From: Streptomyces griseus subsp. griseus
GTDB taxonomy: Bacteria; Actinomycetota; Actinomycetes; Streptomycetales; Streptomycetaceae
Length of the DNA: 64,000 bases
Direction of reading: 5' to 3'
Assembly: GCF_000720255.1 (NCBI RefSeq)
Contig: NZ_JOJE01000011.1
Coordinates: forward strand, 1-64,000
A program made the position numbers and the translations under genes. Under the pieces are notes generated by a model, which did no database searches, was not told where the DNA came from, and was given only the letters and a program-made list of their open reading frames with translations. The first letter of the stretch is position 1; every line of letters starts with the position of its first letter. Below, in pieces: positions 24,312-32,969 of the stretch.

Positions 24312-25073
24312 TCAGCCGCGCTGGACCATCGCCTCGATGCCCGCGATCAGCAGGTCCAGGGCGAAGGTGAAGTCGCGGTTCAGCATTTCCTCCACCGTGT
24401 CGCCGCCGCGGGCCGCCATGAACTCCTTCGACTCCTCGATGACGGCGGCGGCCGCGGGCGTCTCGGTCACCGAGTCCATGGCGTGCTTGAAGTAGTCGTC
24501 CGGGGTCATGCCGGCGTCCTCGACGCGGGCGTGGAAGTGGCCCTCGATCGTGCCGTAGCCGTACACGAACTGGAAGACGGCGGAGATCGCGCCCGTGATC
24601 CCGTGAGCGGGCAGCCCGGTGCGGCGGATGATGCGCTGCACCGTGCGGGAGAAGACGAGCGAGTTCGGCCCGATGTTGAGGTAGCGCCCGGCGAGCGGCG
24701 ACACCCAGGGATGGCGGACCAGCTGCGTGCGGTAGAGCGTGGCCAGTGTGCGCAACTGGTCGCGCCAGTCCTCGTCCTCCGCCTCCGGGTCGGGCAGGGG
24801 CAGCCCGCCGTAGACGGCGTCCAGGGCGAGTTCGAGGAGTTCGTCCTTGGTGTCGACGTACCAGTAGACGGACATCGCCGTCACGTTCAGCTCGGCGGCC
24901 AGCCGGCGCATGGAGAACTTGGCGAGCCCCTCGGCGTCCAGCAGCCGTACGGAGACCTCGGTGATGCGCTCGCGGTCGAGCCCGGACGGCTGCCCGCCCC
25001 CACGGCCACGCCGGCGCGCCTTGTCCTCCAGCCACACGCTGCCCCGAGCGGTCCGCTCGGCTGCCTTCACCAT
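24312..25073 (-). CDS. TetR-family regulator with TetR_C-type ligand domain
   Basis: 253 residues from the ATG at 25073. A basic leader (KARRRGRGGGQPSGLDRERI) precedes the helix-turn-helix FSMRRLAAELNVTAMSVYWYVDTKDELLELAL, and a C-terminal TetR_C-like domain (residues about 95-250) follows. It is the second gene of an operon with the MFS exporter upstream (53 nt gap). By analogy to tetracycline-type pairs it should repress the operon at the inverted repeat in front of the exporter gene and be released by the exported drug. Confidence 0.9.
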   Translation of the reverse strand: MVKAAERTARGSVWLEDKARRRGRGGGQPSGLDRERITEVSVRLLDAEGLAKFSMRRLAAELNVTAMSVYWYVDTKDELLELALDAVYGGLPLPDPEAEDEDWRDQLRTLATLYRTQLVRHPWVSPLAGRYLNIGPNSLVFSRTVQRIIRRTGLPAHGITGAISAVFQFVYGYGTIEGHFHARVEDAGMTPDDYFKHAMDSVTETPAAAAVIEESKEFMAARGGDTVEEMLNRDFTFALDLLIAGIEAMVQRG

Positions 25074-25126
25074 GGCGCACCTTCCTCGACTTTCCAGGTG
25101 GCGTTCACGATAGGTGCCCCCAGCGC

Positions 25127-26632
25127 TCAGCCGTCCACCACCTCCGAGTCTGCCCGCTCCGCCCTGCGCAGCAACGCCGCCGCCACCAACCCGCCCAGCA
25201 ACACGGCCACCGCCCCCACCAACTGGCTGGTCTCCAGACCGGAGGCGAACGCGTCGGAGATCCGCTCCTTCTCCTCCGCTCCCCGCGCCGCCGCGAGCGC
25301 GGCCGGAAGCGACGACGCGGAGACGGCGACGAGGGACGCGAAGCGGGAGTTGAGTACGGCGCCGAGGACCGCGACACCGAGTCCGTTTCCGAATTCCGCG
25401 AGCGTTCCGTTGATTCCCGCGCCCACACCCGCCTTCTCCGGCGGAATCGCCCCCATGATCGCGTTGGCCATGGCCGGCATGGACAACGCCACCCCCGCGC
25501 CCATCACGACCAGACCGAGCAGCATCCCGCCATACCCGTGCCCGCCGAGCAGCGCGATCGCCGCCAGCCCGGCCGACACCAGAGTCATGCCGAGCGCGAT
25601 GGCCGCCGGCGTCCCGGCCTTGAGCACCAGCCGCGCGCCGACGCCCGTGAAGTTGAGCACGACGACCGTCAGAGCCAGCGGCGCCGTCCGCAGCCCGGCG
25701 TCCAGCGGCTCGTAGCCGAGCACGAACTGCAGGTGCTGGGTGAGCAGGAACAGCGACCCGGTCATGCCGAACGCCACGAGGATCGCGCCGGCGACGGCTC
25801 CCACGAACTTCTGGTTGCGGAAGAAGTGCATGTCCAGCATCGGGTGCTCGGTACGCAGCTCCCACGTCACGAACAGGGCGAGTACGACCACACCGACCAG
25901 GGCCGGGACCAGCACCTGCGCGGAGGTCCAGCCGTGCTCGGGCCCGGTGATGATCGCGTACACGACAGCAGTCATGCCGAGGGTCGACAGCACCGCGCCG
26001 ACCAGGTCGGGCCGGTCGCCCGCCCTGTGCTTGGACTCCGGCACGAGCGCGGCCACCGCGACCAGGCCGAGTGCGGCGACGGGGATGTTGATCAGGAAGA
26101 TCGCCCCCCACCAGAAGTGGTTCAGCATCACTCCGCCGATCAGCGGCCCGGCCGCGAAACCGAGTGAACTGACCGTCGACCAGAGCGCGATGGCCTTCAC
26201 TCGCTCCTTGTCGTCGAATATCTGCACGACGACGGCGAGGGTCGTGGTCATCAGCAGCGCGCCGCCCACGCCCATGCCCGCACGGGCCGCGATCAGCTGG
26301 GCCGGGTTCTGGGAGAGTCCGGCCGACAGCGAGCCGACGCCGAAGATCGCGAGGCCCGACATCAGCATCAGCTTGCGGCCGTAGCGGTCGGCGGCGTTGC
26401 CCGCGGTGAGCAGCAGGCCGGACTGCACCAGCGAGTACGCGTTCATCATCCACTGGACATCGGCGGTCGACGCGTCCATCTCACGGGTGAGCGAGGGGAT
26501 TGCCACGTTCAGGATCGTGTTGTCGAGCAGCACGGTGAGCTGCGCGAGACAGATGACGCCGAGGATCAGCCAGCGCTGGGGGTGGCCTTGGGCGTGGTGG
26601 ATCTCGGCCTGTTCCTGGGGGGACGTTGTCAT
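25127..26632 (-). CDS. DHA2-type MFS drug exporter
   Basis: 501 residues from the ATG at 26632. Fourteen predicted helices with LLDNTILNVAIPSLTREMDASTADVQWMMNAYSLVQSGLLLTAGNAADRYGRKLML at the N-terminus (motifs D1 and A), GFAAGPLIGGVMLNHFWWGAIFLINIPVA (motif C and D), and the expected later half. This is the EmrB/QacA-like group that expels hydrophobic drugs using the proton gradient. It carries its own operator and a downstream tetR gene, so it is a self-contained inducible resistance unit; the substrate is not predictable. Confidence 0.92.
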   Translation of the reverse strand: MTTSPQEQAEIHHAQGHPQRWLILGVICLAQLTVLLDNTILNVAIPSLTREMDASTADVQWMMNAYSLVQSGLLLTAGNAADRYGRKLMLMSGLAIFGVGSLSAGLSQNPAQLIAARAGMGVGGALLMTTTLAVVVQIFDDKERVKAIALWSTVSSLGFAAGPLIGGVMLNHFWWGAIFLINIPVAALGLVAVAALVPESKHRAGDRPDLVGAVLSTLGMTAVVYAIITGPEHGWTSAQVLVPALVGVVVLALFVTWELRTEHPMLDMHFFRNQKFVGAVAGAILVAFGMTGSLFLLTQHLQFVLGYEPLDAGLRTAPLALTVVVLNFTGVGARLVLKAGTPAAIALGMTLVSAGLAAIALLGGHGYGGMLLGLVVMGAGVALSMPAMANAIMGAIPPEKAGVGAGINGTLAEFGNGLGVAVLGAVLNSRFASLVAVSASSLPAALAAARGAEEKERISDAFASGLETSQLVGAVAVLLGGLVAAALLRRAERADSEVVDG

Positions 26633-26634
26633 GC

Positions 26635-26668
26635 TGTACACCGTAGAACAGTTCCTATACGGCGTACA
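26635..26668. promoter_or_regulatory. TetR-type operator before the MFS/tetR operon
   Basis: TGTACACCGTA (26635-26645) and TACGGCGTACA (26658-26668) form an inverted repeat with one mismatch and a 12-bp spacer, immediately upstream of the MFS start codon. A nearby 20-bp direct repeat (CCGTACGACA, 26682-26712) may add half-sites. Confidence 0.75.
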
Positions 26669-26710
26669 ACGCAGTTTCTCGCCGTACGACACAGGGCGGC
26701 GCCGTACGAC

Positions 26711-26740
26711 AGAGGGCGGTGGCCGTGGCCACCGCCCTCT
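26711..26740 (-). terminator. Terminator of the RR-HK-glycosyltransferase operon
   Basis: AGAGGGCGGTGGCC (26711-26724) and GGCCACCGCCCTCT (26727-26740) form a perfect 14-bp stem. It lies 24 nt after the GT39 stop and blocks read-through into the MFS gene. Confidence 0.92.
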
Positions 26741-26763
26741 CGCTCGCGTACGTGCGTCGAGTG

Positions 26764-28962
26764 TCAGCTCGCCTGCTGCGTCAGGTCGTAGAACGTGGCC
26801 GAACCGACCGTGACCTGCTTGAAGTTCTCCTCCACCCAGGACGTGATCTGGGAGGAGGTGCTGGAGCCGCTGTTGCCGCCGCCCATGCCGCCACCACCCA
26901 TGCCACCGCCGGCGATGAAGTAGTGGATCTTTCCTGCCTCCACGAGCTTCTTGAACTCGGCCAACGTCGGCGAGGGGTCCGTGCCGTTGAAGCCGCCGAT
27001 GGCCATCACCGGCTCGCCGGTGGACAGCTGATAACTCGCGGCGTTCTGGGCGCCGATGGCCGCGGCGACCCAGGTGTACTGGTCGGAGTCGGTCTCCAGC
27101 AGCTGCTGCGCCTCAGAGGTGACGGACGCGCCGTTGAGCAGGCCGCCGACACCGCCGGCGCCGCCACCGTCGCCACCGCCCGTGCGGCCGCCGTTGCCGT
27201 TCTGCTGGTTCTGGCCCGGCATGCCACCGCCGGGGAAGCCGTTGCCGTTCTGCTGGTTCTGACCCTGTTGGCCCTGCTGGCCCTGCTGGCCCTGCTGACC
27301 CTGCTGGCCCTGCTGGCCCTGCTGACCCTGCTGGCCCTGCTGGCCCGGCATGCCTCCGCCGAAGCCGCCGCGCATCCCGCCACCGCCGCCGGGGCCGCCC
27401 CGGCCGCCGCCCATCATGCTCGCGCCCGCCGGGCCCGCCGTGACGATGGAGCCGGTGTGGCCCTCCTGGAGCGTGCTGAGGGTGTAGGCGGTCGGTCCGG
27501 CCAGTGCGGCCACGACGCTCACGGACGCCGCCGCGAGCGCCAGTTGCCGGGTCACCCGGCCCGCGAAGATCAGGCCGAGCGCGCCGACCAGGCCGCCGAT
27601 CAGCACCAGCCACTTGAGCCAGGGCAGGTAGTCCGGGGTGCGGTTGAGCAGGACGTAGCTCCAGGAGACCGCCGCCACGACCGAGGCAGCGAGGGTGATC
27701 GACGCCCAGAACTCGCTGCGCCTCTCCCACAGGGCTCCGGCGCCCATGCCGATCACGGCCGCCATGTAGGGCGCGAGGGCCACCGTGTAGTACTGGTGGA
27801 AGATGCCCGCCATGTAGCTGAAGACGGCCATGGTCATCAGCAACGAGCCGCCCCAGACCAGGAAAGAACCGCGGGTCACCGACGTGCGGCGGGCCTTTCG
27901 GGTGGCTACCAGGCCCGCGACGAGCAGAACCAGCGCGGCCGGCAGCAGCCACGAGATCTGGCCGCCGATCTCGGAGTTGAACATCCGGTCCCAGCCGGTC
28001 TCGCCCCACTGCCCGGTGTTGCCGCCGCCACCGCCGCCGCCGACGCTGCCGGTCTCCTCGCCGTTGAGCCGGCCGAGCCCGTTGTAGCCGAAGGTCAGCT
28101 CCAAGAAGGAGTTGTTCTGCGAACCGCCGATGTACGGACGCGAGGACGCGGGCCACAGCTCGACGATCGCGACCCACCAGCCGCCGGAGACGACCAGCGC
28201 GACGGTCGCCAGGGCCAGCTGTCCGAATCGCTTCCTCACGCTCACCGGCGCGCAGACCGCGTACACGATCGCCAGCGGCGGCAGGATCAGGAAGGCCTGG
28301 AGCGTCTTGGCGAGGAACGCGAAACCGATTGCGGCACCGGCCCACACCAGCCACTTCGTCCGGCCGTCCTCCAGCGCGCGGACGACGAGGTAGCAGGCGA
28401 CCGCCATCAGCAGCGCCAGCATCGCGTCCGGGTTGTTGAAGCGGAACATCAGCGCCGCGACGGGGGTGAGCGCGAGCACCGCGCCCGCGATCAGGCCGGA
28501 GGCGGGGCTGAACCGGCGTCGTACGGCCGCGTAGACCACGGCTACCGTGCCGACGCCCATGAGGACCTCGGGGGCGAGGATGGCCCACGAGTTGAGGCCG
28601 AAGATCCTGACCGACAGTTCCATCGGCCACAGGGAGGCCGGGGGCTTGTCGACGGTGATGGCGTTGGCCGCGTCCAGCGAGCCGAAGAAGAAGGCCTTCC
28701 AGCTCTTGCTGCCGGCCTGGACGGCCGCGGAGTAGAAGGAGTTGGCGTAACCGGAGGAGCTCAGGTTGTAGAGGTAGAGCAGGCAGGTCGCCAGGAGCAG
28801 GCCGAGGAAGGCGGGGCGTACCCAGCTGGGGTCCTCGGGCCGACCCCGCCACAGTCTGCGGGCGAGGGGCTGCTTGGGCTCACCCGAGTCGGGGGCCGGC
28901 GGGGTAGCTGTTTCACGTGAAACAGTCGTCCGCTCCGTCGTCTGGTCGTAGTGGATGGTCAT
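26764..28962 (-). CDS. GT39/ArnT-type integral-membrane glycosyltransferase with GQQ-repeat loop
   Basis: 732 residues. The ArnT/PMT-like core has about a dozen helices; the first outside loop shows the typical NSFYSAAVQAGSKSWKAFFFGSLDAANAITVDKPPASLWPMELSVRIFG, where polyprenyl-phosphate sugar and acceptor bind. After residue about 470 comes an extracytoplasmic part with low-complexity GGGRGGPGGGGG and repeated GQQ triplets (nine units), then a small C-terminal domain (SAEAQQLL-like TSEAQQLLETDSDQYTWVAAAIGAQNAASYQLSTGEPVMAIGGFNG). It uses polyprenyl-phosphate sugar made by the coupled GT2 enzyme to glycosylate an envelope target. Its ATG overlaps the GT2 stop (ATGA). Confidence 0.9.
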   Translation of the reverse strand: MTIHYDQTTERTTVSRETATPPAPDSGEPKQPLARRLWRGRPEDPSWVRPAFLGLLLATCLLYLYNLSSSGYANSFYSAAVQAGSKSWKAFFFGSLDAANAITVDKPPASLWPMELSVRIFGLNSWAILAPEVLMGVGTVAVVYAAVRRRFSPASGLIAGAVLALTPVAALMFRFNNPDAMLALLMAVACYLVVRALEDGRTKWLVWAGAAIGFAFLAKTLQAFLILPPLAIVYAVCAPVSVRKRFGQLALATVALVVSGGWWVAIVELWPASSRPYIGGSQNNSFLELTFGYNGLGRLNGEETGSVGGGGGGGNTGQWGETGWDRMFNSEIGGQISWLLPAALVLLVAGLVATRKARRTSVTRGSFLVWGGSLLMTMAVFSYMAGIFHQYYTVALAPYMAAVIGMGAGALWERRSEFWASITLAASVVAAVSWSYVLLNRTPDYLPWLKWLVLIGGLVGALGLIFAGRVTRQLALAAASVSVVAALAGPTAYTLSTLQEGHTGSIVTAGPAGASMMGGGRGGPGGGGGMRGGFGGGMPGQQGQQGQQGQQGQQGQQGQQGQQGQQGQNQQNGNGFPGGGMPGQNQQNGNGGRTGGGDGGGAGGVGGLLNGASVTSEAQQLLETDSDQYTWVAAAIGAQNAASYQLSTGEPVMAIGGFNGTDPSPTLAEFKKLVEAGKIHYFIAGGGMGGGGMGGGNSGSSTSSQITSWVEENFKQVTVGSATFYDLTQQAS
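27263..27343 (-). repeat. Nine 9-bp repeats encoding GQQ
   Basis: CCCTGCTGG-type units, in frame within the GT39 gene, read Gly-Gln-Gln on the minus strand. Copy number can change without breaking the frame. Confidence 0.92.
28908..28923. promoter_or_regulatory. parS centromere site (ParB-binding), inside coding sequence
   Basis: TGTTTCACGTGAAACA is a perfect 16-bp palindrome identical to the bacterial parS consensus. It encodes residues 14-18 (V-S-R-E-T) of the GT39 protein. Streptomyces chromosomes carry about 20 such sites clustered around oriC; ParB spreads from them during sporulation segregation. Confidence 0.95.
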
Positions 28963-30470
28963 CGGGAGTCCCCCGTGTCGGTGTCGTGGGGACGCATCGG
29001 CTGCAACCGCATGGTGGCGTCCCTCCAGGTGCCGTCCGCGGCTTCACCGGCGCGGAACTCGGTCGTGTCGTACGTGGTGTCGTAGGTGGTGTCGCAAGTC
29101 GTGCCGCACGCGGCGTGCGTCAGGGGGCGCTGCGGCAGCGGCGCGAACAGGTCCTGCCGCGGGGCCGCGCCCACCGTCACGTATGCCGGTGCCGAAGGGC
29201 GGGCGTCGGTCGAGGTATGCGTGCCGCTCTCCCGCCGGTCCGGGAACACCCACGCCCGGAAGAGCAAGAAGCGCAGGACGGTCGCCGCGAGGTTGGCGGC
29301 GATCAGGACCGCCAGTTCGGTGGAGTGCGCGGGGCCGGACGTCGCCGCGCCCAGGGCGACGAGCGAGCCGCTGGTCAGGGCGAGTCCGATGCCGAAGACG
29401 ACCAGGCCCTGCGCCTGGTGGCGGACGGCTCCGCCGCGGCCGCGCACCCCGAAGGTCAGGCGCCGGTTGGCGGCGGTGTTGGCGACGGCCGAGACGAGCA
29501 GCGCCAGCGCGTTGGCCACCTGCGAGCCGCCGAACTGCCGGAAAACGCTGTACAGGAGCAGGTAGAAGAGGGTGGACAGGCCGCCGACGACGCAGAATCC
29601 GACGAGCTGGCGGGCCAGGCCCTTCGGCACGTCCTGGATGTCGCGGTCACGGGGGTCGTCACCGAACGGGCGGGTGAGCCGGTCCAGCGGCAGCGAACCG
29701 GAGGCAAGGGCCTTGCCCACCCGCCACACACCCCTGAGGTCGTCGGTCGCCGTCTTCACGATGTGCACGGTCGAGTCCGGGTCGTCGACCCAGTCGACCG
29801 GCACCTCGTGGATCCTGAGCCCCGCCCGCTCGGCGAGCACCAGCATCTCGGTGTCGAAGAACCAGCCGGTGTCCTCGACGAGCGGCAGCAGGATCTGGGC
29901 GACGTCCCGGCGGATCGCCTTGAAGCCGCACTGCGCGTCCGAGAAGCGGGCTTGGAGCGAGCCGCGCAGGATCAGGTTGTACGCCCGGCTGATGAACTCC
30001 CGCTTGGGCCCGCGCACCACCCGGGAGCTACGCGCGAGCCGGGAGCCGATCGCCAGGTCGGAGTGGCCGGAGATCAGCGGCGCCACCAGCGGCAGCAGCG
30101 CGTTGAGGTCGGTGGACAGGTCCACGTCCATGTAGGCGAGGATCGGCGCGTCCGAGGCGGACCAGACGGTCCGCAAGGCCCGGCCGCGGCCCTTCTGCTC
30201 CAGGCGGAAGGACCTCACCTCCGCGAGCTGTGCGTCCAGCCGTGCCGCCACCTGGGGCGTGGTGTCCGTCGACGCGTTGTCCGCGACCGTGATGCGGAAC
30301 GGGTACGGGAAGGTGCGCTTCAGGTGGTCGTGCAGTCTGCGGACGCACGGCTCGAGGTCCTTCTCCTCGTTGTAGACGGGGATCACTACGTCCAGGACAG
30401 GCGTACCGGCTGCCGCGGCCGGGAGGTGCTCCCGCGCCGGCAGGGTGCCGGGAGAAGAGTCGGTTCGCAT
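28959..30470 (-). CDS. Polyprenyl-phosphate glycosyltransferase (GT2, DPM-like) fused to GtrA-type membrane domain
   Basis: 503 residues from the ATG at 30470. Residues about 30-260 are a GT2 catalytic domain: VLDVVIPVYNEEKDLEPCV, DNASTDTT, LAYMDVDLSTDL (DXD-type) and CGFKAIRRDVAQILLPLVEDTGWFFDTEMLVLAERAG. From about 320 a GtrA-like four-helix domain follows (LVGFCVVGGLSTLFYLLLYSVFRQF), ending in a variable tail with DTTYDTTYDTT repeats. It should load a sugar (mannose or related) onto polyprenyl phosphate for the GT39 enzyme. It lies 14 nt after the histidine kinase stop. Confidence 0.92.
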   Translation of the reverse strand: MRTDSSPGTLPAREHLPAAAAGTPVLDVVIPVYNEEKDLEPCVRRLHDHLKRTFPYPFRITVADNASTDTTPQVAARLDAQLAEVRSFRLEQKGRGRALRTVWSASDAPILAYMDVDLSTDLNALLPLVAPLISGHSDLAIGSRLARSSRVVRGPKREFISRAYNLILRGSLQARFSDAQCGFKAIRRDVAQILLPLVEDTGWFFDTEMLVLAERAGLRIHEVPVDWVDDPDSTVHIVKTATDDLRGVWRVGKALASGSLPLDRLTRPFGDDPRDRDIQDVPKGLARQLVGFCVVGGLSTLFYLLLYSVFRQFGGSQVANALALLVSAVANTAANRRLTFGVRGRGGAVRHQAQGLVVFGIGLALTSGSLVALGAATSGPAHSTELAVLIAANLAATVLRFLLFRAWVFPDRRESGTHTSTDARPSAPAYVTVGAAPRQDLFAPLPQRPLTHAACGTTCDTTYDTTYDTTEFRAGEAADGTWRDATMRLQPMRPHDTDTGDSR

Positions 30471-30484
30471 GCGAACGACTCTCG

Positions 30485-32080
30485 TCAGGCGCCCTGTTCC
30501 GCCCATGTGGTGGTGCTGTGCTGTGCCTGTGGGTCCAGTTGCCAGTTCGTGTCCGGCGACGGCTGCGGCACGGCGGGGCCGAGCGCGGGCAGGTGCACCG
30601 TGAACACGGTCTGCCCGGGCACGCTGTCGACGGTCACGGCACCGCCGTGCGCGGTCGCCACGGCCTGCACGATGGCGAGGCCGAGGCCGGTCGAGCCGGT
30701 GGCGCGCGAGCGCGCGGAATCGCCGCGCGCGAACCGTTCGAAGACGTGCGGGAGCAGGTCCGGCGGGATGCCCTGACCGTTGTCCTGGACGTCCACGCAC
30801 AGCCACGGCCCGCGTCGCTGCACGCGGGCGGTGATGGTCGTACCGGGTGGTGTGTGGGTGCGGGCGTTGGCAAGCAGGTTGACCAGCACCTGTTGCAGCC
30901 GGGCCGCGTCCGCGGACACCAGCGCGGGCTCGTCGGGCAGTTCCAGCCGCCATACGTGGTCCCGGCCGGCCGCGCGCGCGTCGCTGATGGTGTCGACGAC
31001 GAGCGGTACGAGGTCGGTCTGCTCGAACTGCAGCGGCCGCCCCGCGTCGAGCCGGGCCAGCAGCAGGAGGTCCTCGACGAGCAGGGTCATCCGGCCGGCC
31101 TCGGACTCGATACGGCCGAGGGCGTGCCGGGTGTCGGGCCCTACCTGCTCCCTGCCGCGCCGGGTCAGCTCGGCGTACCCGCGGATCGAGGCGAGGGGCG
31201 TACGCAGCTCATGACTGGCGTCGGCGACGAATTGCCGTACCCGTGTCTCGCTCTGCTGCCGTGCGTGCAGCGCTCCGTGGACGTGGTCGAGCATCCGGTT
31301 GAGCGCGGCGCCGACCTGGCCGACCTCGGTGTGCGGGTCGGTCTCGGACTCCGGGACGCGCTCACTGAGGTTCACCTCGCCGGTGTGCAGGGGGAGTTCG
31401 GAGACACGGGTGGCGGTGGCGGCGACCTTGCGCAGGGGGCGGGTGGCGACGCCGATGAGGACGGAGCCCGCGATGGCGGCGGCGACCAGGCCGGCGCCGG
31501 TGACGCTCACCTCGACGAGGATGAGGGTGTTGATGGTGGCGTTGACCGACTCCGTGGGCAGGGCGACGTAGTAAGTGCCTCCGTCCTGTCCGGGGACGTA
31601 CTGCACGCGGTACTCGCCGAGGCCGGGGATGTCGACGGTGTGCGTACCCGTGGTCGGCACCTTGGCGAGGGCGGCCTTCTGCTCGTCGGTGAGGGGGTCG
31701 GCCTTGTTGCGCTGGAAGGGGCCCTTCTCGGTGGGGTCCTCCACGGCGATGACCGCCCGGGTGACCGTGCCGTCGGTGCCGACCTCGGCGGCGATGGTCT
31801 TGGGCTGCGCCGGCCCCTGGGCGAAGCCCGTGATCCTGTCCGTCGAGCCCGGGTCGTTTCCGCCCCCGGGCTTCATGGGTCCCGACAGACGCTTGCCGGT
31901 GTCCTTGACCTTCTCGTCCAACTGCTCGTACAGATGCGACCGCAGTGCCAGCGTCGTCACCGTACCGATAACGGCGCACACCACCGCGATCAACACCACG
32001 GATGCGACGACGAGCCGCGACCGCAGAGTGCGCGGCTTGCGTGCTCGCCTCTGCGGGCGCGGCCGTCGTCGCCCGCTCAC
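30485..32080 (-). CDS. Two-component sensor histidine kinase
   Basis: 531 residues, GTG start overlapping the response-regulator stop (GTGA). Helix at 23-47, an extracellular sensor domain of about 135 residues, helix at about 190-212, HAMP (TRPLRKVAATATRVSELPL), DHp with His290 in DASHELRTPLASIRGYAELTRRG, and HATPase with NLLANARTHTPPGT, DNGQGIPPDLLPHVFERFARGD and GLGLAIVQAVATAHGG. All catalytic boxes are intact. It phosphorylates the regulator encoded just before it. Coupling to envelope glycosyltransferases suggests that it senses the state of the cell surface. Confidence 0.95.
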   Translation of the reverse strand: MSGRRRPRPQRRARKPRTLRSRLVVASVVLIAVVCAVIGTVTTLALRSHLYEQLDEKVKDTGKRLSGPMKPGGGNDPGSTDRITGFAQGPAQPKTIAAEVGTDGTVTRAVIAVEDPTEKGPFQRNKADPLTDEQKAALAKVPTTGTHTVDIPGLGEYRVQYVPGQDGGTYYVALPTESVNATINTLILVEVSVTGAGLVAAAIAGSVLIGVATRPLRKVAATATRVSELPLHTGEVNLSERVPESETDPHTEVGQVGAALNRMLDHVHGALHARQQSETRVRQFVADASHELRTPLASIRGYAELTRRGREQVGPDTRHALGRIESEAGRMTLLVEDLLLLARLDAGRPLQFEQTDLVPLVVDTISDARAAGRDHVWRLELPDEPALVSADAARLQQVLVNLLANARTHTPPGTTITARVQRRGPWLCVDVQDNGQGIPPDLLPHVFERFARGDSARSRATGSTGLGLAIVQAVATAHGGAVTVDSVPGQTVFTVHLPALGPAVPQPSPDTNWQLDPQAQHSTTTWAEQGA

Positions 32081-32817
32081 GAGACGGCTGGCTTGATGAG
32101 GTAACCGGCACCACGCCGCGTGTGGATCATCGGCTCACGTCCGGCGTCGATCTTCCGCCGCAGGTACGAGATGTAGAGCTCGACCACATTGGCCTGGCCA
32201 CCGAAGTCGTAGGACCACACCCGGTCGAGGATCTGCGCCTTGCTGAGCACGCGCCGCGGGTTGCGCATGAGGAAGCGCAGCAGCTCGAACTCGGTGGCGG
32301 TGAGGTGGATGTTCTGCCCGGACCGCGACACCTCGTGGCTGTCCTCGTCGAGGGTGAGGTCACCGACGACCAGCATGGAGTCGGAACGGCGGTCGGCGGC
32401 ACCGGAACGCCGGATCAGGCCACGCAGCCGTGCGACGACCTCCTCGAGGCTGAACGGCTTGGTGACGTAGTCGTCCCCACCCGCGGTGAGCCCGGCGATA
32501 CGGTCCTCCACGGCGTCCTTGGCCGTCAGGAACAGCACCGGCACGTCCGGCAGGTCGCGCCGCAGCCGCCCGAGGACGGCCAGCCCGTCCATATCGGGCA
32601 GCATCATGTCCAGGACGACGGCGTCGGGCCGGAAATCGCGCGCGGTCTGGATCGCGCCCGTTCCGTCACCCGCGCTCCGGATCTGCCATCCCTCATAGCG
32701 CAGGGCCATGGACAGCAGTTCGGTGATCGACAGTTCGTCGTCCACCACAAGCACTCGGACGGGGCTCCCGTCCGGCCTCAGCAGTTCGGTGCGCCCCTGG
32801 GGCGAGGTCGTGGTCAT
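32077..32817 (-). CDS. OmpR/PhoB-type response regulator
   Basis: 246 residues from the ATG at 32817, with AAGGTG six bases upstream. Receiver domain with acidic pair DDELS, phosphorylation site Asp70 in AVVLDMMLPD, and the switch lysine in DDYVTKPFS. The winged-helix effector domain is in the last 100 residues (TEFELLRFLMRNPRRVLSKAQILDRVWSYDFGGQANVVELYISYLRRKID). It should control its own four-gene operon; an inverted repeat sits about 55-85 bp upstream of the start. Confidence 0.95.
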   Translation of the reverse strand: MTTTSPQGRTELLRPDGSPVRVLVVDDELSITELLSMALRYEGWQIRSAGDGTGAIQTARDFRPDAVVLDMMLPDMDGLAVLGRLRRDLPDVPVLFLTAKDAVEDRIAGLTAGGDDYVTKPFSLEEVVARLRGLIRRSGAADRRSDSMLVVGDLTLDEDSHEVSRSGQNIHLTATEFELLRFLMRNPRRVLSKAQILDRVWSYDFGGQANVVELYISYLRRKIDAGREPMIHTRRGAGYLIKPAVS

Positions 32818-32869
32818 GGTGGACACCTTGGCGAGATCCTCTGAGAACACCCTTTCCGGAGTCTGTGAT

Positions 32870-32903
32870 TTCCCTGAGAAACTCACAGGCGTCTCTCAGG
32901 GAA
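32870..32903. promoter_or_regulatory. Inverted repeat upstream of the response regulator
   Basis: TTCCCTGAGA (32870-32879) and TCTCAGGGAA (32894-32903) form a perfect 10-bp inverted repeat with a 14-bp spacer. A related half-site CTCTGAGAA lies closer to the gene. Candidate autoregulatory operator or promoter element. Confidence 0.6.
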
Positions 32904-32969
32904 TGCCTGGGAACTCCTCACGGTGTGTTGATCTTCTCGGCCTGTCACGCCTCGTCTCGGGGTGTGGGC

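Noticed and set aside
24312..26453. A 713-codon frame that joins the TetR gene to upstream sequence, looking like a fusion protein.
   Set aside because: The upstream half is an out-of-frame reading of the MFS gene. The TetR has a normal start at 25073.
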